Positions 7,678-15,226 of a DNA stretch of 33,392 nucleotides are shown in pieces. The notes beneath the pieces are model-generated. The model worked only from the letters and a program-made list of their open reading frames with translations, ran no database searches and was not told where the DNA came from. The DNA comes from Anoxybacillus sp. (GTDB lineage Bacteria > Bacillota > Bacilli > Bacillales > Anoxybacillaceae). The stretch spans positions 1-33,392 of the forward strand of contig NZ_JAILZV010000017.1 in assembly GCF_023512315.1 (NCBI RefSeq), read 5' to 3'. A program made the translations under genes and the position numbers. Within the stretch, counting starts at the first letter, position 1, and each line of letters begins with the position of its first letter.

Positions 7678-8553
7678 TTGCTTATTACTGATGTTTTGCT
7701 TAATATGAAAAAGGATATTGAGGAATCCATTACGAATGCAACAGTTAAAGGGTCGAGATATGACAGTAAGGGAAACCCATATAGAGATGGGCAAGCCGCA
7801 AAAGAAGCATTAATTCGTTCGCAAGGATTAATAAATCATTTGCATGAATTTATAAAGAGTGAGCTTATCAGAAATGATGTTAATCCAAAGAAAATTTTCC
7901 CTCCTATTAAGGCTACTAAACCAGAACTGAAAATTTCTGGATTATTAAAACAGAAAGATCAAGATATCTGTGTATTACCAGATAACATTCCAGCAAGACC
8001 TCAAAAAATTGATTGGGGACCCTTGGCACATGAAAACATTACTGATCAATTTGGAAAAGAGCTTACAGAACAAATACTAGTTATAAATATTAGAAGTCAA
8101 ATGAGTAGTTTAGCAAAGAATGCCGATACTTTGTTTGAACGGACTTTTGCAGAAGCGTTAAACCTACACTTAGCTTACCCTAAAATGTGTCTTGGTGAAG
8201 TTTATCTTATCCCAGTTTATGAATATGATGATTCAGCAATGAAGAGCAACCAGGTCAAGTTCAAAAAAAATAAAACAAATGTAGCTAAATACATAAGTTT
8301 CTTTGATTTTATAAACGGTAGAACTGACCCAAGTTCTGATTATAACAAGTATGAAAGATGTGCCTTATTAATTGTAGACTTTAATCATCCTGTTCCAAAA
8401 TTGTACCAAAACACTAGCGAGCTAAAAAAAGACGGATTAGTACCATCCAATTTTCCAATTGAACTTCGAAATATATCAATTGATAATTTCATTGAGGATT
8501 TACTTGATACATATATTAAGAGGTTTAACAACAGAAATATTTTTATGTCTTGA
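7678..8553 (+). CDS. Probable type II restriction endonuclease partner of the upstream methyltransferase
   Basis: A 291-aa protein with an unusual TTG start at 7678, just after AGGGGG; an ATG at 7705 is the alternative. No textbook PD-(D/E)XK motif can be pinned by eye. The block SSLAKNADTLFERTFAEALN (about residues 142-161) followed by YPKMCLGEVYLIPVYEYD resembles the acidic helix-plus-strand core of several type II endonucleases, and a later strand CALLIVDFNH fits a nuclease sheet. The main argument is position: it follows the methyltransferase by 68 bp on the same strand and is the only candidate partner. Translation may be held back by the hairpin over its start, which would let methylation come first. 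Endonuclease identity is inference. Confidence 0.6.
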   Translation: MLITDVLLNMKKDIEESITNATVKGSRYDSKGNPYRDGQAAKEALIRSQGLINHLHEFIKSELIRNDVNPKKIFPPIKATKPELKISGLLKQKDQDICVLPDNIPARPQKIDWGPLAHENITDQFGKELTEQILVINIRSQMSSLAKNADTLFERTFAEALNLHLAYPKMCLGEVYLIPVYEYDDSAMKSNQVKFKKNKTNVAKYISFFDFINGRTDPSSDYNKYERCALLIVDFNHPVPKLYQNTSELKKDGLVPSNFPIELRNISIDNFIEDLLDTYIKRFNNRNIFMS

Positions 8554-8745
8554 TATTTTTATAGGTCGTTAATATTTCGTAATCTAGCGTAAGTTATTAG
8601 TTGTTTTGTATGGACGATGAATAAAGAATGGATTTATTACCGAATAAAAAATTATTTAGCTTCATTATTGATTTGTAAAACTCAAAAGTATTAAACAGCT
8701 ATAAAATAATTGTTGGATTTTTATTCGGGGAGGGGAATGTAAAAG

Positions 8746-8770
8746 ACCGTCTAAATTTTAGACGGTTTTT
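8746..8770. terminator. Bidirectional terminator between convergent genes
   Basis: ACCGTCTAAATTTTAGACGGT (8746-8766) is a near-perfect palindrome with T tracts on both strands. It overlaps the stop codon of the minus-strand gene. From 8554 to 8745 I see no gene. Confidence 0.8.
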
Positions 8771-9224
8771 CCTTTTGAGAAATTATATTGTAATAGTCTT
8801 CCTCTGGAATTGATTTGATTGCCTGTTTAAAAAACATTCCCCAATGTTGCTTATTATTAATAAACTGTAGGTCTTGTAGGATTGATTTAATAAAAATTTT
8901 TTGGCTCCATATTTCAATGTTTTTAAGTGGTACATAAAATTTAAATCCTGTAAGTAGATTTTTTTCAAACTCATTTGAAGCTGAAAAATTAATTTGCTCG
9001 ATATCTCCGTCAATTTCAAATGAACCAAGGAAAAACATTCTTTTTTGACCTGCTAAATAAATAATCACTTTATCAGATCGTTTTAGTTTCTTAATCTGAC
9101 GATTTAAAGGGTACGTGTCCTGAAAAATCCAAATCTTTTTGTTTAATAGGTAATCAACAATTTTTTCAGCTTCAATACGATAATGATCTTTTTTTACATC
9201 GTTCACAACAAAAATATAATACAT
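8751..9224 (-). CDS. EVE/PUA-like domain protein
   Basis: A 157-aa protein with AAGGAGGG before the ATG at 9224. The pattern IWIFQDTYPLNRQIKKLKRSDKV... with VIIYLAG and then FFLGSFEIDG (about residues 30-73) matches the EVE-type PUA-like fold, where a central GDKVIFY-like strand is followed by a FLG or FVG strand. EVE proteins bind modified bases in DNA or RNA and are often linked to restriction systems, which fits its convergent position beside the RM pair. Typical EVE conservation is only partly visible, so an active ligand pocket is uncertain. The stop lies in the shared terminator. Confidence 0.65.
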   Translation of the reverse strand: MYYIFVVNDVKKDHYRIEAEKIVDYLLNKKIWIFQDTYPLNRQIKKLKRSDKVIIYLAGQKRMFFLGSFEIDGDIEQINFSASNEFEKNLLTGFKFYVPLKNIEIWSQKIFIKSILQDLQFINNKQHWGMFFKQAIKSIPEEDYYNIISQKEKPSKI

Positions 9225-9332
9225 TACTTGTCATCCCTCCTTGCTATTCACTCTATATGATAATATAAATGCACATTTATCCCAACCCTTTGCTTATGTC
9301 AATTGTTTTTGGTAATTAAAAAATGTACCAAA

Positions 9333-9522
9333 TGGCAAATAAGAGTATGCGTTTGATTGAATATTAACTCATACGCCACGTTACTTGACATGGAGTCTCT
9401 GCGGTCATGATTTTATGAAAAGGGACCAAGTTATATTATTTTGCAGGCAAAAGAGTCTATCATGACCACCACTCCATATCAAGTTATAATTATGCAGAAA
9501 TACGTGCATACGCTTAATTGCC
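9333..9522 (+). repeat. Structured repeat, copy 2, with terminal inverted repeats
   Basis: Ends are imperfect inverted repeats: TGGCAAATAAGAGTATGCG (9333-9351) against GCATACGCTTAATTGCCA (9505-9522). Inside, CTTGACATGGAG (9384-9395) pairs with CTCCATATCAAG (9472-9483) with one mismatch, and GGTCATGA (9403-9410) pairs perfectly with TCATGACC (9460-9467), separated by asymmetric bulges TCTCTGC and ACCA. The 5' part is nearly identical to copy 1. The remainder of 9225-9779 holds no gene that I can support. Confidence 0.7.
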
Positions 9523-9779
9523 AAACTGTTTCTGATTGCCACTAACATGCCAATTTTTTCGGTCTGAATTTATGTAATTTCAAAACTAATAAGTCCACAA
9601 GTCCACAGATACATTGATGAGTTGAATTGGTCAAGTTCAACTTATTTTTCTATCTCAAAAATGATTAGAGCTGACCATATGTATTAGTTTGGACTAATAA
9701 TGTTTCTCTAGACCCACACGAATTTGAAATGCTAAGATATTTCTTGTTTTGGACATGGCATTAATGGAGGAGGTTCTTG

Positions 9780-10673
9780 ATGGAATTATATGACGATATC
9801 AAACAAGGTGAAAAGGGTGCCTGGGTCAGCATAGTAACGTATATATGTCTATCTGCTTTTAAGTTAATTGTTGGTTATTATTCGAACTCTGAGGCTTTGT
9901 CTGCAGACGGTTTAAACAATACCACGGACATCATCGCTTCCTTTGCTGTTCTAATCGGATTAAAGATATCGCGAAAGCCGCCTGACAAAGACCACCCCTA
10001 CGGGCATTTTCGTGCCGAAACGGTTGCAGCTCTTATCGCCTCATTCATTATGATTGTGGTTGGCTTTGATGTTTTAAGAAAAGCAATTTTATCTTTATTT
10101 GATACAGACATTGTAAGCCCTGATATAAAAGCCGCTTGGGTTGCTTTGTTTTGCTCTATTGTAATGTATGTTATCTATCGTTATAATTTTAATCTTGCGA
10201 AAAAAATCAATAACCAAGCACTTATGGCTGCTGCACAAGATAACCGTTCAGATTCAATCGTAAGTTTAGGAACTTTTGTGGGGATAATTGGTTCACAATT
10301 TGGATTGCCTTGGCTGGATCCGCTTACGGCGGTTATTGTAGGCATCATCATATGTAAAACAGCTTGGGATATTTTTAAAGAGGCATCACACACGCTAACA
10401 GACGGTTTTGATGGCGAAGATGATATAGAGAAGTTTAAAGAAACAATAAAAAATATACCAGGGGTTATTTTGGTAAAAGACATTAAGGGGAGGAGGCACG
10501 GAAACAGCATTTTATTGGATGTGACCATACAGGTTAGGGCTGAACTGAATGTGAAGGAGAGTCACGATATTACCGAATTAATTGAGAAGGAAATGAAAAA
10601 TAAACACGGGATTCACTACGTCCATATTCATATTGAACCAGTAGACGTTGAAAATAAGACGGAAACTACATAA
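9780..10673 (+). CDS. Cation diffusion facilitator, manganese-efflux type (MneS/YeaB-like)
   Basis: Proton-coupled efflux of divalent metal across the membrane, probably manganese. The ATG at 9780 has GGAGGAGG about 7 bp upstream (297 aa); a TTG directly before it is less likely. Membrane segments are visible at about residues 13-30, 41-60, 80-100, 115-135 and 155-190. The TM2 metal motif ADGLNNTTD, the loop motif DHPYGHFRAE and the TM5 motif DNRSD are typical of the family. The cytoplasmic C-terminal domain with HGNSILLDV and HIHIEP is intact. The sequence closely resembles, from memory, B. subtilis YeaB/MneS. It stands alone as cargo on this element, with no evident regulator. Confidence 0.88.
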   Translation: MELYDDIKQGEKGAWVSIVTYICLSAFKLIVGYYSNSEALSADGLNNTTDIIASFAVLIGLKISRKPPDKDHPYGHFRAETVAALIASFIMIVVGFDVLRKAILSLFDTDIVSPDIKAAWVALFCSIVMYVIYRYNFNLAKKINNQALMAAAQDNRSDSIVSLGTFVGIIGSQFGLPWLDPLTAVIVGIIICKTAWDIFKEASHTLTDGFDGEDDIEKFKETIKNIPGVILVKDIKGRRHGNSILLDVTIQVRAELNVKESHDITELIEKEMKNKHGIHYVHIHIEPVDVENKTETT

Positions 10674-10988
10674 ATAAGCTATTATGAAACATGATTAAGG
10701 AGGAAGTTGATTTAGTACGCAATCACGAACACCTCATTGTTCCGCTAGGAGAAATTAAGAAAAGTCTTATTATTGCGAAGTTATTACCTTTGGAATTATT
10801 ATGGTCTTTCAGTTTTTGGGGAATGATTACAAACAACTTTTCGATTCTTTTAAATAGGGGATTTTTGTTAGGTCATAGAATTTGGATTCTACGACCTTCC
10901 GTGCTATAACAGGGTACAGAATGTTCAGCAACCAGAGGTATTCTTTCGATAAAAATAGGTTACAGAATGTTTAAGGAGAGTGAGGCGT
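10674..10988 (+). other. Intergenic stretch with a hairpin and a 14-bp direct repeat
   Basis: No convincing gene; a 72-codon frame here lacks a ribosome-binding site. GGTCATAGAAT and ATTCTACGACC (10871-10896) form a hairpin without a T tract. GGGTACAGAATGTT (10912-10925) and GGTTACAGAATGTT (10958-10971) are direct repeats just ahead of the recombinase start and could be protein-binding sites. Confidence 0.45.
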
Positions 10989-11870
10989 ATGGATTTTGCC
11001 ACCTATCTTAAGCAACAAGAGGTGCGAGATAAAACGATAAAATCTTACCTTGCTACAATTAACGAGTATCTTCAATGGCATGACGGGCTTCCAGAACAGG
11101 AAGAAATGATTTCGCAATTGCTGCTTTTGGAATACAAATCTTATTTAAAGACAGTCAGAAAAAATCACCCCAAGACAATCAACAAAAAGTTGGCAGGGAT
11201 GCGAAAGTGGTTAGAGTATTTACAGGCGACTGGACAATTTAAAGGAATAATTCAAATCAGGGATGAGGCGATATCGGAACTGGAACGGTTAAGAGAGCCG
11301 AAATATCTGGATAAAGATGAGGTTAGGGAGATCAGAAAGGCGATTGAAAAAGAACCAAACGCCTTTTTGCGTGACCGTGACCGATGCATGATTTATTTAA
11401 TGTTATATCTTGGGTTACGCCAAGAAGAAGTAATCAATCTGCAAATAAGCGATATTATTCGTACAGCAGGAAAACAAAAAGTGATTATTCGGGAAGGAAA
11501 AGGCGGTTTTTACGATGAATTGCCACTAGAGAGTGTAGAACTCCGAAAAGCGCTAGACCAATGGATGGAACAACGTTCGAAAAGCAGATTTGCCAATAGC
11601 CCTTATTTGTTTGTCAGCCGACGGACTCCACAGGCAGGGAAAAGAGCTGTGGTGAAAATGATTGAGAGAATACGAAAAACATCAGGGGTTCAATTTACTT
11701 GCCACCAGTTGCGCCATACCTTTGGAAAACGAATTATTGATGAAACAGGAAACATTAAAAAAGCGCAAGAATTGCTCCGCCATCGTCATACTTCTTCGAC
11801 CGAAGTATACACTTTGCATCGCCAAGAAGAGTTAGTCGGGGTTCTCAGAAAGTTGGACGATTTGATTTAG
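10989..11870 (+). CDS. Tyrosine recombinase (XerC/D-like phage integrase family)
   Basis: Site-specific DNA strand exchange by a covalent 3'-phosphotyrosine. The ATG at 10989 is chosen (293 aa) because AAGGAG lies 10 bp upstream; an in-frame GTG at 10980 almost touches that site. The N-terminal SAM-like core-binding domain (1-85) is followed by the catalytic domain. The catalytic set is complete: Arg144 in GLRQEEV, Lys171 in EGKGG, His239 and Arg242 in HQLRH, His265 in LLRHRH, Tyr274 in STEVY. It is not next to either end of the gerE element, so it more likely serves another role such as dimer resolution, or marks an older nested integration. Direct repeats just upstream may be its sites or autoregulatory. 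Confidence 0.88.
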   Translation: MDFATYLKQQEVRDKTIKSYLATINEYLQWHDGLPEQEEMISQLLLLEYKSYLKTVRKNHPKTINKKLAGMRKWLEYLQATGQFKGIIQIRDEAISELERLREPKYLDKDEVREIRKAIEKEPNAFLRDRDRCMIYLMLYLGLRQEEVINLQISDIIRTAGKQKVIIREGKGGFYDELPLESVELRKALDQWMEQRSKSRFANSPYLFVSRRTPQAGKRAVVKMIERIRKTSGVQFTCHQLRHTFGKRIIDETGNIKKAQELLRHRHTSSTEVYTLHRQEELVGVLRKLDDLI

Positions 11871-11899
11871 CCATTTTGTAAAGGGGATCTCTTAAAAAG

Positions 11900-12115
11900 A
11901 TGCACGAAGATATGATTCGCAAAGATGAAGACGTGATACGAAAAGACATAGAAGAATTTGAAGAAGGCTTTCCTGACGGAGTATATGCTATACCACGTGA
12001 TCCAAAGGCTCCAAAAGTAAAAGTTCGCGCTTTACACGATTATTGTAAAGAAAAAGGGATCAGACCAGAGGATTTGACCTCTGAAGAAATGGAGAAGTTT
12101 CTTGAACAAAAATAG
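11900..12115 (+). CDS. Small acidic protein, 71 aa, unknown
   Basis: Highly charged small protein: an N-terminal Lys/Asp/Glu helix, a DGVYAIPRDPKAPKVKVRAL centre and a C-terminal helix ending TSEEMEKFLEQK. No membrane segment. The ribosome-binding site is weak (AAGGGG some 14 bp before the ATG). It follows the tyrosine recombinase by 29 bp and ends before a strong terminator, so the two are probably one transcript. An accessory or regulatory role for the recombinase is possible but unsupported. Confidence 0.6.
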   Translation: MHEDMIRKDEDVIRKDIEEFEEGFPDGVYAIPRDPKAPKVKVRALHDYCKEKGIRPEDLTSEEMEKFLEQK

Positions 12116-12168
12116 CAGGATGATTAGCGTGGCTTTTGGACAAAAAAACATATTCCATAGTCAAACTG

Positions 12169-12198
12169 GCGAAGGAAACCCTTCGCTTTTTCTTTTTT
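12169..12198 (+). terminator. Intrinsic terminator
   Basis: GCGAAGG-AAA-CCTTCGC followed by TTTTTCTTTTTT. A near-identical hairpin with the same GCGAAGG arms recurs at 14047-14078, and both follow a TTCCATAGT phrase, so the blocks look duplicated. Confidence 0.85.
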
Positions 12199-12291
12199 CA
12201 CAATTTTTGTTTGCAAGAGAGTATCAAAACATTACAAATTAAGGGAATAGGGTTTAGATAACGTTGGATTTTGATTTTTCCAACCCCGAGA

Positions 12292-12323
12292 AACAGCCAC
12301 CTTATCATAAGGTGGCTGTTTTT
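12292..12323. terminator. Bidirectional terminator
   Basis: AACAGCCACCTTAT pairs with ATAAGGTGGCTGTT around a short loop, with A and T tracts outside. It serves the convergent genes on either side. Confidence 0.85.
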
Positions 12324-12342
12324 GCACTTACTATCGTTCCCG

Positions 12343-13515
12343 TTAGTCCAAAACTGAATCACTTTCCTCGTTTTTGCGTTCGTCCGTATTACTATCATTG
12401 TCTTGAATTTTCTGGATAATTTCTCCTTCACCAAACCCCATCTGAAGTTTCTTTGGCTTAAAAAAGTGTTGCATGTATATTGCTCTCATGTCGCTGTGCA
12501 AAGTGAGCTTATATTTTCGATATTTAATAATATTTGCATTAGGAGGCTCCAAAGCCTCGAGAATTCCAATGTTGTGTCCGTTGGAGTCCTGTACGATGAC
12601 TGAGTCTGTCAGTATATTCTGGGTCACTATCTTATTTGAGTCGGATTCTATTTTTGATAAAAGTAAATAGAAAATGTTTCCATTAGTGATATTCGAGTTA
12701 TCGACTTTAAGCAGTACCGCTCCACCATTTTGTCCCTCGCCAAACCCCAGTTGAGCCTTTATAGATACATTGTGATAACGATTAGTTATGTAGTTGTGGT
12801 TGTTTTGTTTTAAATGATCGAATACCATTTTAGTAACTGTTTCGAAAAATTTTAATGTCGCATCAAATGAATTAAGCATTTTGTCTTTAAGTTCTTTAGA
12901 ATCATGAAATCTCTCCTTTTTTTGAAATTGAGGTATTTTTTGTTCAATTTGTCCGTCATTCAAAAATAAAGTGGATTGAACATCGATTGTATATTGGTGC
13001 TTGGTTATATTGTTAAAATCTTCTATGTAACAAAATTCTAAAGTTTTTGAAAAATTATCCAGTTGATTAAATATTTTGTGATACTCAGGCAGTTCTTTGA
13101 GTCTATTCTTTATGACTAGAAAGCTTGCTTTGTTAATATCCACAGCAATATTCCCTAATAAAGCAAAATTTATAAACTGGGCAAAATTATCAAAAAATGA
13201 ATGTAGGTAATGAAAAAAAGATCCTACGATTTTTTCGATTGCATCATCGTCTAACAGCTTAGTACCGAAATATTCCACTATGGTGATTGGAAAAAAATTG
13301 ATCTTTCCATTATCAAAAAGCTCTTTGTTCCATTGATCATAGGACTCTTTAATTTTATCGTTGACGAAGGTAAGTGCGTTTAACTCAATCTCTGCATACC
13401 TAAGTTTTTTTGCTGAATTTTTTAGAAACTGAAGTGCATCAATGACTTTGTTTTCAAAAAGTAGCTTCTCATTTTCGTAATTGACTAAATCTTCATATAC
13501 TCGTCGTACATTCAT
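12343..13515 (-). CDS. Uncharacterised 390-aa protein, predominantly helical
   Basis: I do not recognise the family with confidence. The start ATG at 13515 has AAAGGAGAGGTG 9 bp upstream. The N-terminal 220 residues look helical, with the segment FFHYLHSFFDNFAQFINFAL (about 102-121), followed by a charged linker and a C-terminal domain of mixed strands. Two short phrases, QLGFGEGQNGG and QMGFGEGE, are repeated about 110 residues apart. The tail is very acidic (DSNTDERKNEESDSVLD). The N-terminal region recalls HEPN-like helical bundles, but no RxxxxH motif could be confirmed. Being a lone gene in a defence-rich cassette, it may be a defence protein; that is only context. Confidence 0.7.
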   Translation of the reverse strand: MNVRRVYEDLVNYENEKLLFENKVIDALQFLKNSAKKLRYAEIELNALTFVNDKIKESYDQWNKELFDNGKINFFPITIVEYFGTKLLDDDAIEKIVGSFFHYLHSFFDNFAQFINFALLGNIAVDINKASFLVIKNRLKELPEYHKIFNQLDNFSKTLEFCYIEDFNNITKHQYTIDVQSTLFLNDGQIEQKIPQFQKKERFHDSKELKDKMLNSFDATLKFFETVTKMVFDHLKQNNHNYITNRYHNVSIKAQLGFGEGQNGGAVLLKVDNSNITNGNIFYLLLSKIESDSNKIVTQNILTDSVIVQDSNGHNIGILEALEPPNANIIKYRKYKLTLHSDMRAIYMQHFFKPKKLQMGFGEGEIIQKIQDNDSNTDERKNEESDSVLD

Positions 13516-13656
13516 ACATAAACACCTCTCCTTTAGAACAATACAACAATCTATTTACTTTTTGTCCTTGAAGCTTAGTTATTGAATTATTCTTGAATTG
13601 CTGTCACAATTCCTTTTTGCTCCTAGACTTGAACAATTGTATTTGATAATTGAATT

Positions 13657-13879
13657 TTGAGCCACTCCGATTACATTTTTGTGAGCCACTTTAAACTTGA
13701 CAAATGGTAAATCTGGGGTGTCTTGACACGGAACCTCCAGAGGCATGGTTTATATCGAAAGGCGGCACATCAAGGTGTTTCGATAGGCAATAAGCCTATC
13801 ATGCCTCTCACTCCATATCAAGACGGTGATTTTACTGGAAATGGAGTGGCTCACGTTTTCACGAACGAAGTGGCTCAAT
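13657..13879 (+). repeat. Structured repeat, copy 3, inside a non-autonomous transposon-like unit
   Basis: The outer ends each contain two copies of an 8-mer at the same 24-bp spacing: GAGCCACT at 13659 and 13683, and its complement AGTGGCTC at 13845 and 13869. Paired, internally repeated ends of this kind are seen in IS21-type transposons. Inside, CTTGACACGGAA (13722-13733) faces CTCCATATCAAG (13811-13822), AGAGGCATG (13739-13747) pairs with CATGCCTCT (13800-13808), TATCGAAA (13753-13760) with TTTCGATA (13778-13785), and a small AGGC-AATA-GCCT hairpin follows. No transposase is present. Confidence 0.65.
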
Positions 13880-14046
13880 GTTATGTGAGCAAAAACAACC
13901 AATACTACCTGTTAGTTCAATAAGGAAAAATTAGCCTCACGTTTAACAGAGTCTTTGGAGAAAAATGCGTTCCATAGTATAATATCGAAGTTGAATTATT
14001 GCCATTGAAGTATTCTCCTATAAAAATTCAGAAGGTAAATAAATTG

Positions 14047-14078
14047 GCGAAGGATTCCCCTTCGCTTTTTTTTTTTTT
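14047..14078 (+). terminator. Intrinsic terminator
   Basis: GCGAAGG (14047-14053) and CCTTCGC (14059-14065) followed by a long T run. Between 13880 and 14046 no gene is seen. Confidence 0.8.
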
Positions 14079-14132
14079 ACGTTTTAGCTGTAAAATCAAT
14101 CAATATCATATTTGTGAGGGGAGTTTTCATTT

Positions 14133-14288
14133 ATGACAAATGAAGTGGCAATTAGTTACGCTGTTCTTGCTTTGAAAAATTTAGGGATGGATAAAGAGAG
14201 AATTCAGCAGATGGCGAGTGAAATGAGATGGTTATTTGATATGCTAACGGAAGAGGAAGCTATGTCGTTAGCGAATAAGCTCCTTTAA
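14133..14288 (+). CDS. Small protein, 51 aa, unknown
   Basis: A short ORF with GTGAGGGGAG before ATG 14133. It reads as two amphipathic helices, with the phrases ISYAVLALKNLGMDKERIQQ and LTEEEAMSLANKLL, and no membrane segment or cysteine. It is bracketed by a terminator before (14047-14078) and another after (14295-14331), so it is an independent unit. The helical, acidic make-up resembles small phage or element proteins, but there is no assignable function. Confidence 0.6.
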   Translation: MTNEVAISYAVLALKNLGMDKERIQQMASEMRWLFDMLTEEEAMSLANKLL

Positions 14289-14294
14289 AAACGG

Positions 14295-14331
14295 AAAAAT
14301 TCCAACCAATTGTTCAGTGGTTGGAATTTTT
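14295..14331 (+). terminator. Intrinsic terminator
   Basis: AAAAATTCCAACCA pairs with TGGTTGGAATTTTT around an 8-nt loop, with the T tract as the outer part of the stem. Confidence 0.85.
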
Positions 14332-14778
14332 GCTTCGAAGATGCTAATTGGTTATCTATCCGACGAAAATGCTAAAATCAATAGAAACAATGCCTTCGAT
14401 ATAGCGAATATAAGTATAGCTTAGATTAAATGTATCTTATCTAATGGATATAAAAGATATATTGTATACAACTAATTTATTTCTTGTTTATGGAAGTTTC
14501 TTGAAAGATAACCGAGGTTTCATTAAAGATACTTATATGTTTAGAACTATCTAAAACAAGCGATTCGGTACATTTGCAAGGCATTAAGCCACAAACGATA
14601 TACATGTCAATCAATTAATAAAAAAATATACAGAAAATCTGTAAAAAAGAAACGCATTTTTGAAAAAAAACAGCGATAATAAGTTTTTGCTTACGGTTCG
14701 CAAAGTATGGTAACGCATCAGTTAATTATTCATATTCAGGCGCTCTCAAAATAGCTGCTCTCTTCTTTAAATCCTTGT
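14332..14778. other. AT-rich stretch with no supported gene
   Basis: Nothing coding could be supported. A weak ACAGA/TCTGT hairpin lies near 14630-14645. Confidence 0.5.
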
Positions 14779-15021
14779 TTAACCTCTAATTTTGTGGAAT
14801 GTAACCTTTTTTCCAAGTTCGACTTTACTTACTTGCCAACCATAGTCCATCCAGCCTTTTGCTTGGCTATTGCCGTAGTGATTTGCCCACCATTCCCGAT
14901 ATTTTATTGCAGAAGGCGGTAATTTGAATCCGAGAATGCTCTCCATTTCGTCTATAGTAAGGGTGAGAGTTGATATGCCTTGTTTTTCGAGATATGCCCC
15001 TAATGGTTGATATATAGTCAT
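14779..15021 (-). CDS. DUF7662-like small domain protein
   Basis: An 80-aa protein with GGAGAGGAGAGAG before the ATG at 15021. The order YQPLGAYLEKQG, LTIDEMESILGFKLPPSA, YREWWANHYGNSQAKGWMDYGW, VSKVELGKKVTFHKI matches, from memory, the DUF7662 family (PLxxYL, TLTxxEIExLLG, HRxWWAN, AWLxAGW, VTF). The family often occurs fused to or near nucleases and helicases in mobile DNA; the biochemical role is not known to me. It is divergent from the PLD-fold nuclease gene about 200 bp away. Confidence 0.7.
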   Translation of the reverse strand: MTIYQPLGAYLEKQGISTLTLTIDEMESILGFKLPPSAIKYREWWANHYGNSQAKGWMDYGWQVSKVELGKKVTFHKIRG

Positions 15022-15226
15022 TTTTCTCTCTCCTCTCCCATTTTACTTTATCCTATAACATACAGCTTCAAGGTGACAAGTAAACGGAGATTGGGAGTAT
15101 AGAAAAAATAATAAAATTCTAGAAATAACGATGCAACGGAGAATGGAAGGATTAAAACAATATCTTGTTGAATTAGGCTTTAGGAAATGCTTGTTGCAAA
15201 TTAAGGGTAAAAAGAGGTGTCAAACC

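Noticed and set aside
10691-10909. 72-codon frame after the CDF transporter
   Set aside because: No ribosome-binding site before the ATG; an AGGAGG lies inside the frame. Composition is not protein-like.
10989-11870. Tyrosine recombinase as the integrase of the gerE element
   Set aside because: It lies far from both ends. The inverted arms and nested core fit a large serine recombinase, whose intact gene lies 53 bp from attR.
9333-13879. Repeats as a CRISPR array
   Set aside because: Only three long, dispersed copies with different spacing and no cas genes.
13723-13923. 66-codon frame across repeat copy 3
   Set aside because: It is read through the structured repeat and transposon-like end; codons follow hairpin arms, and there is no ribosome-binding site.
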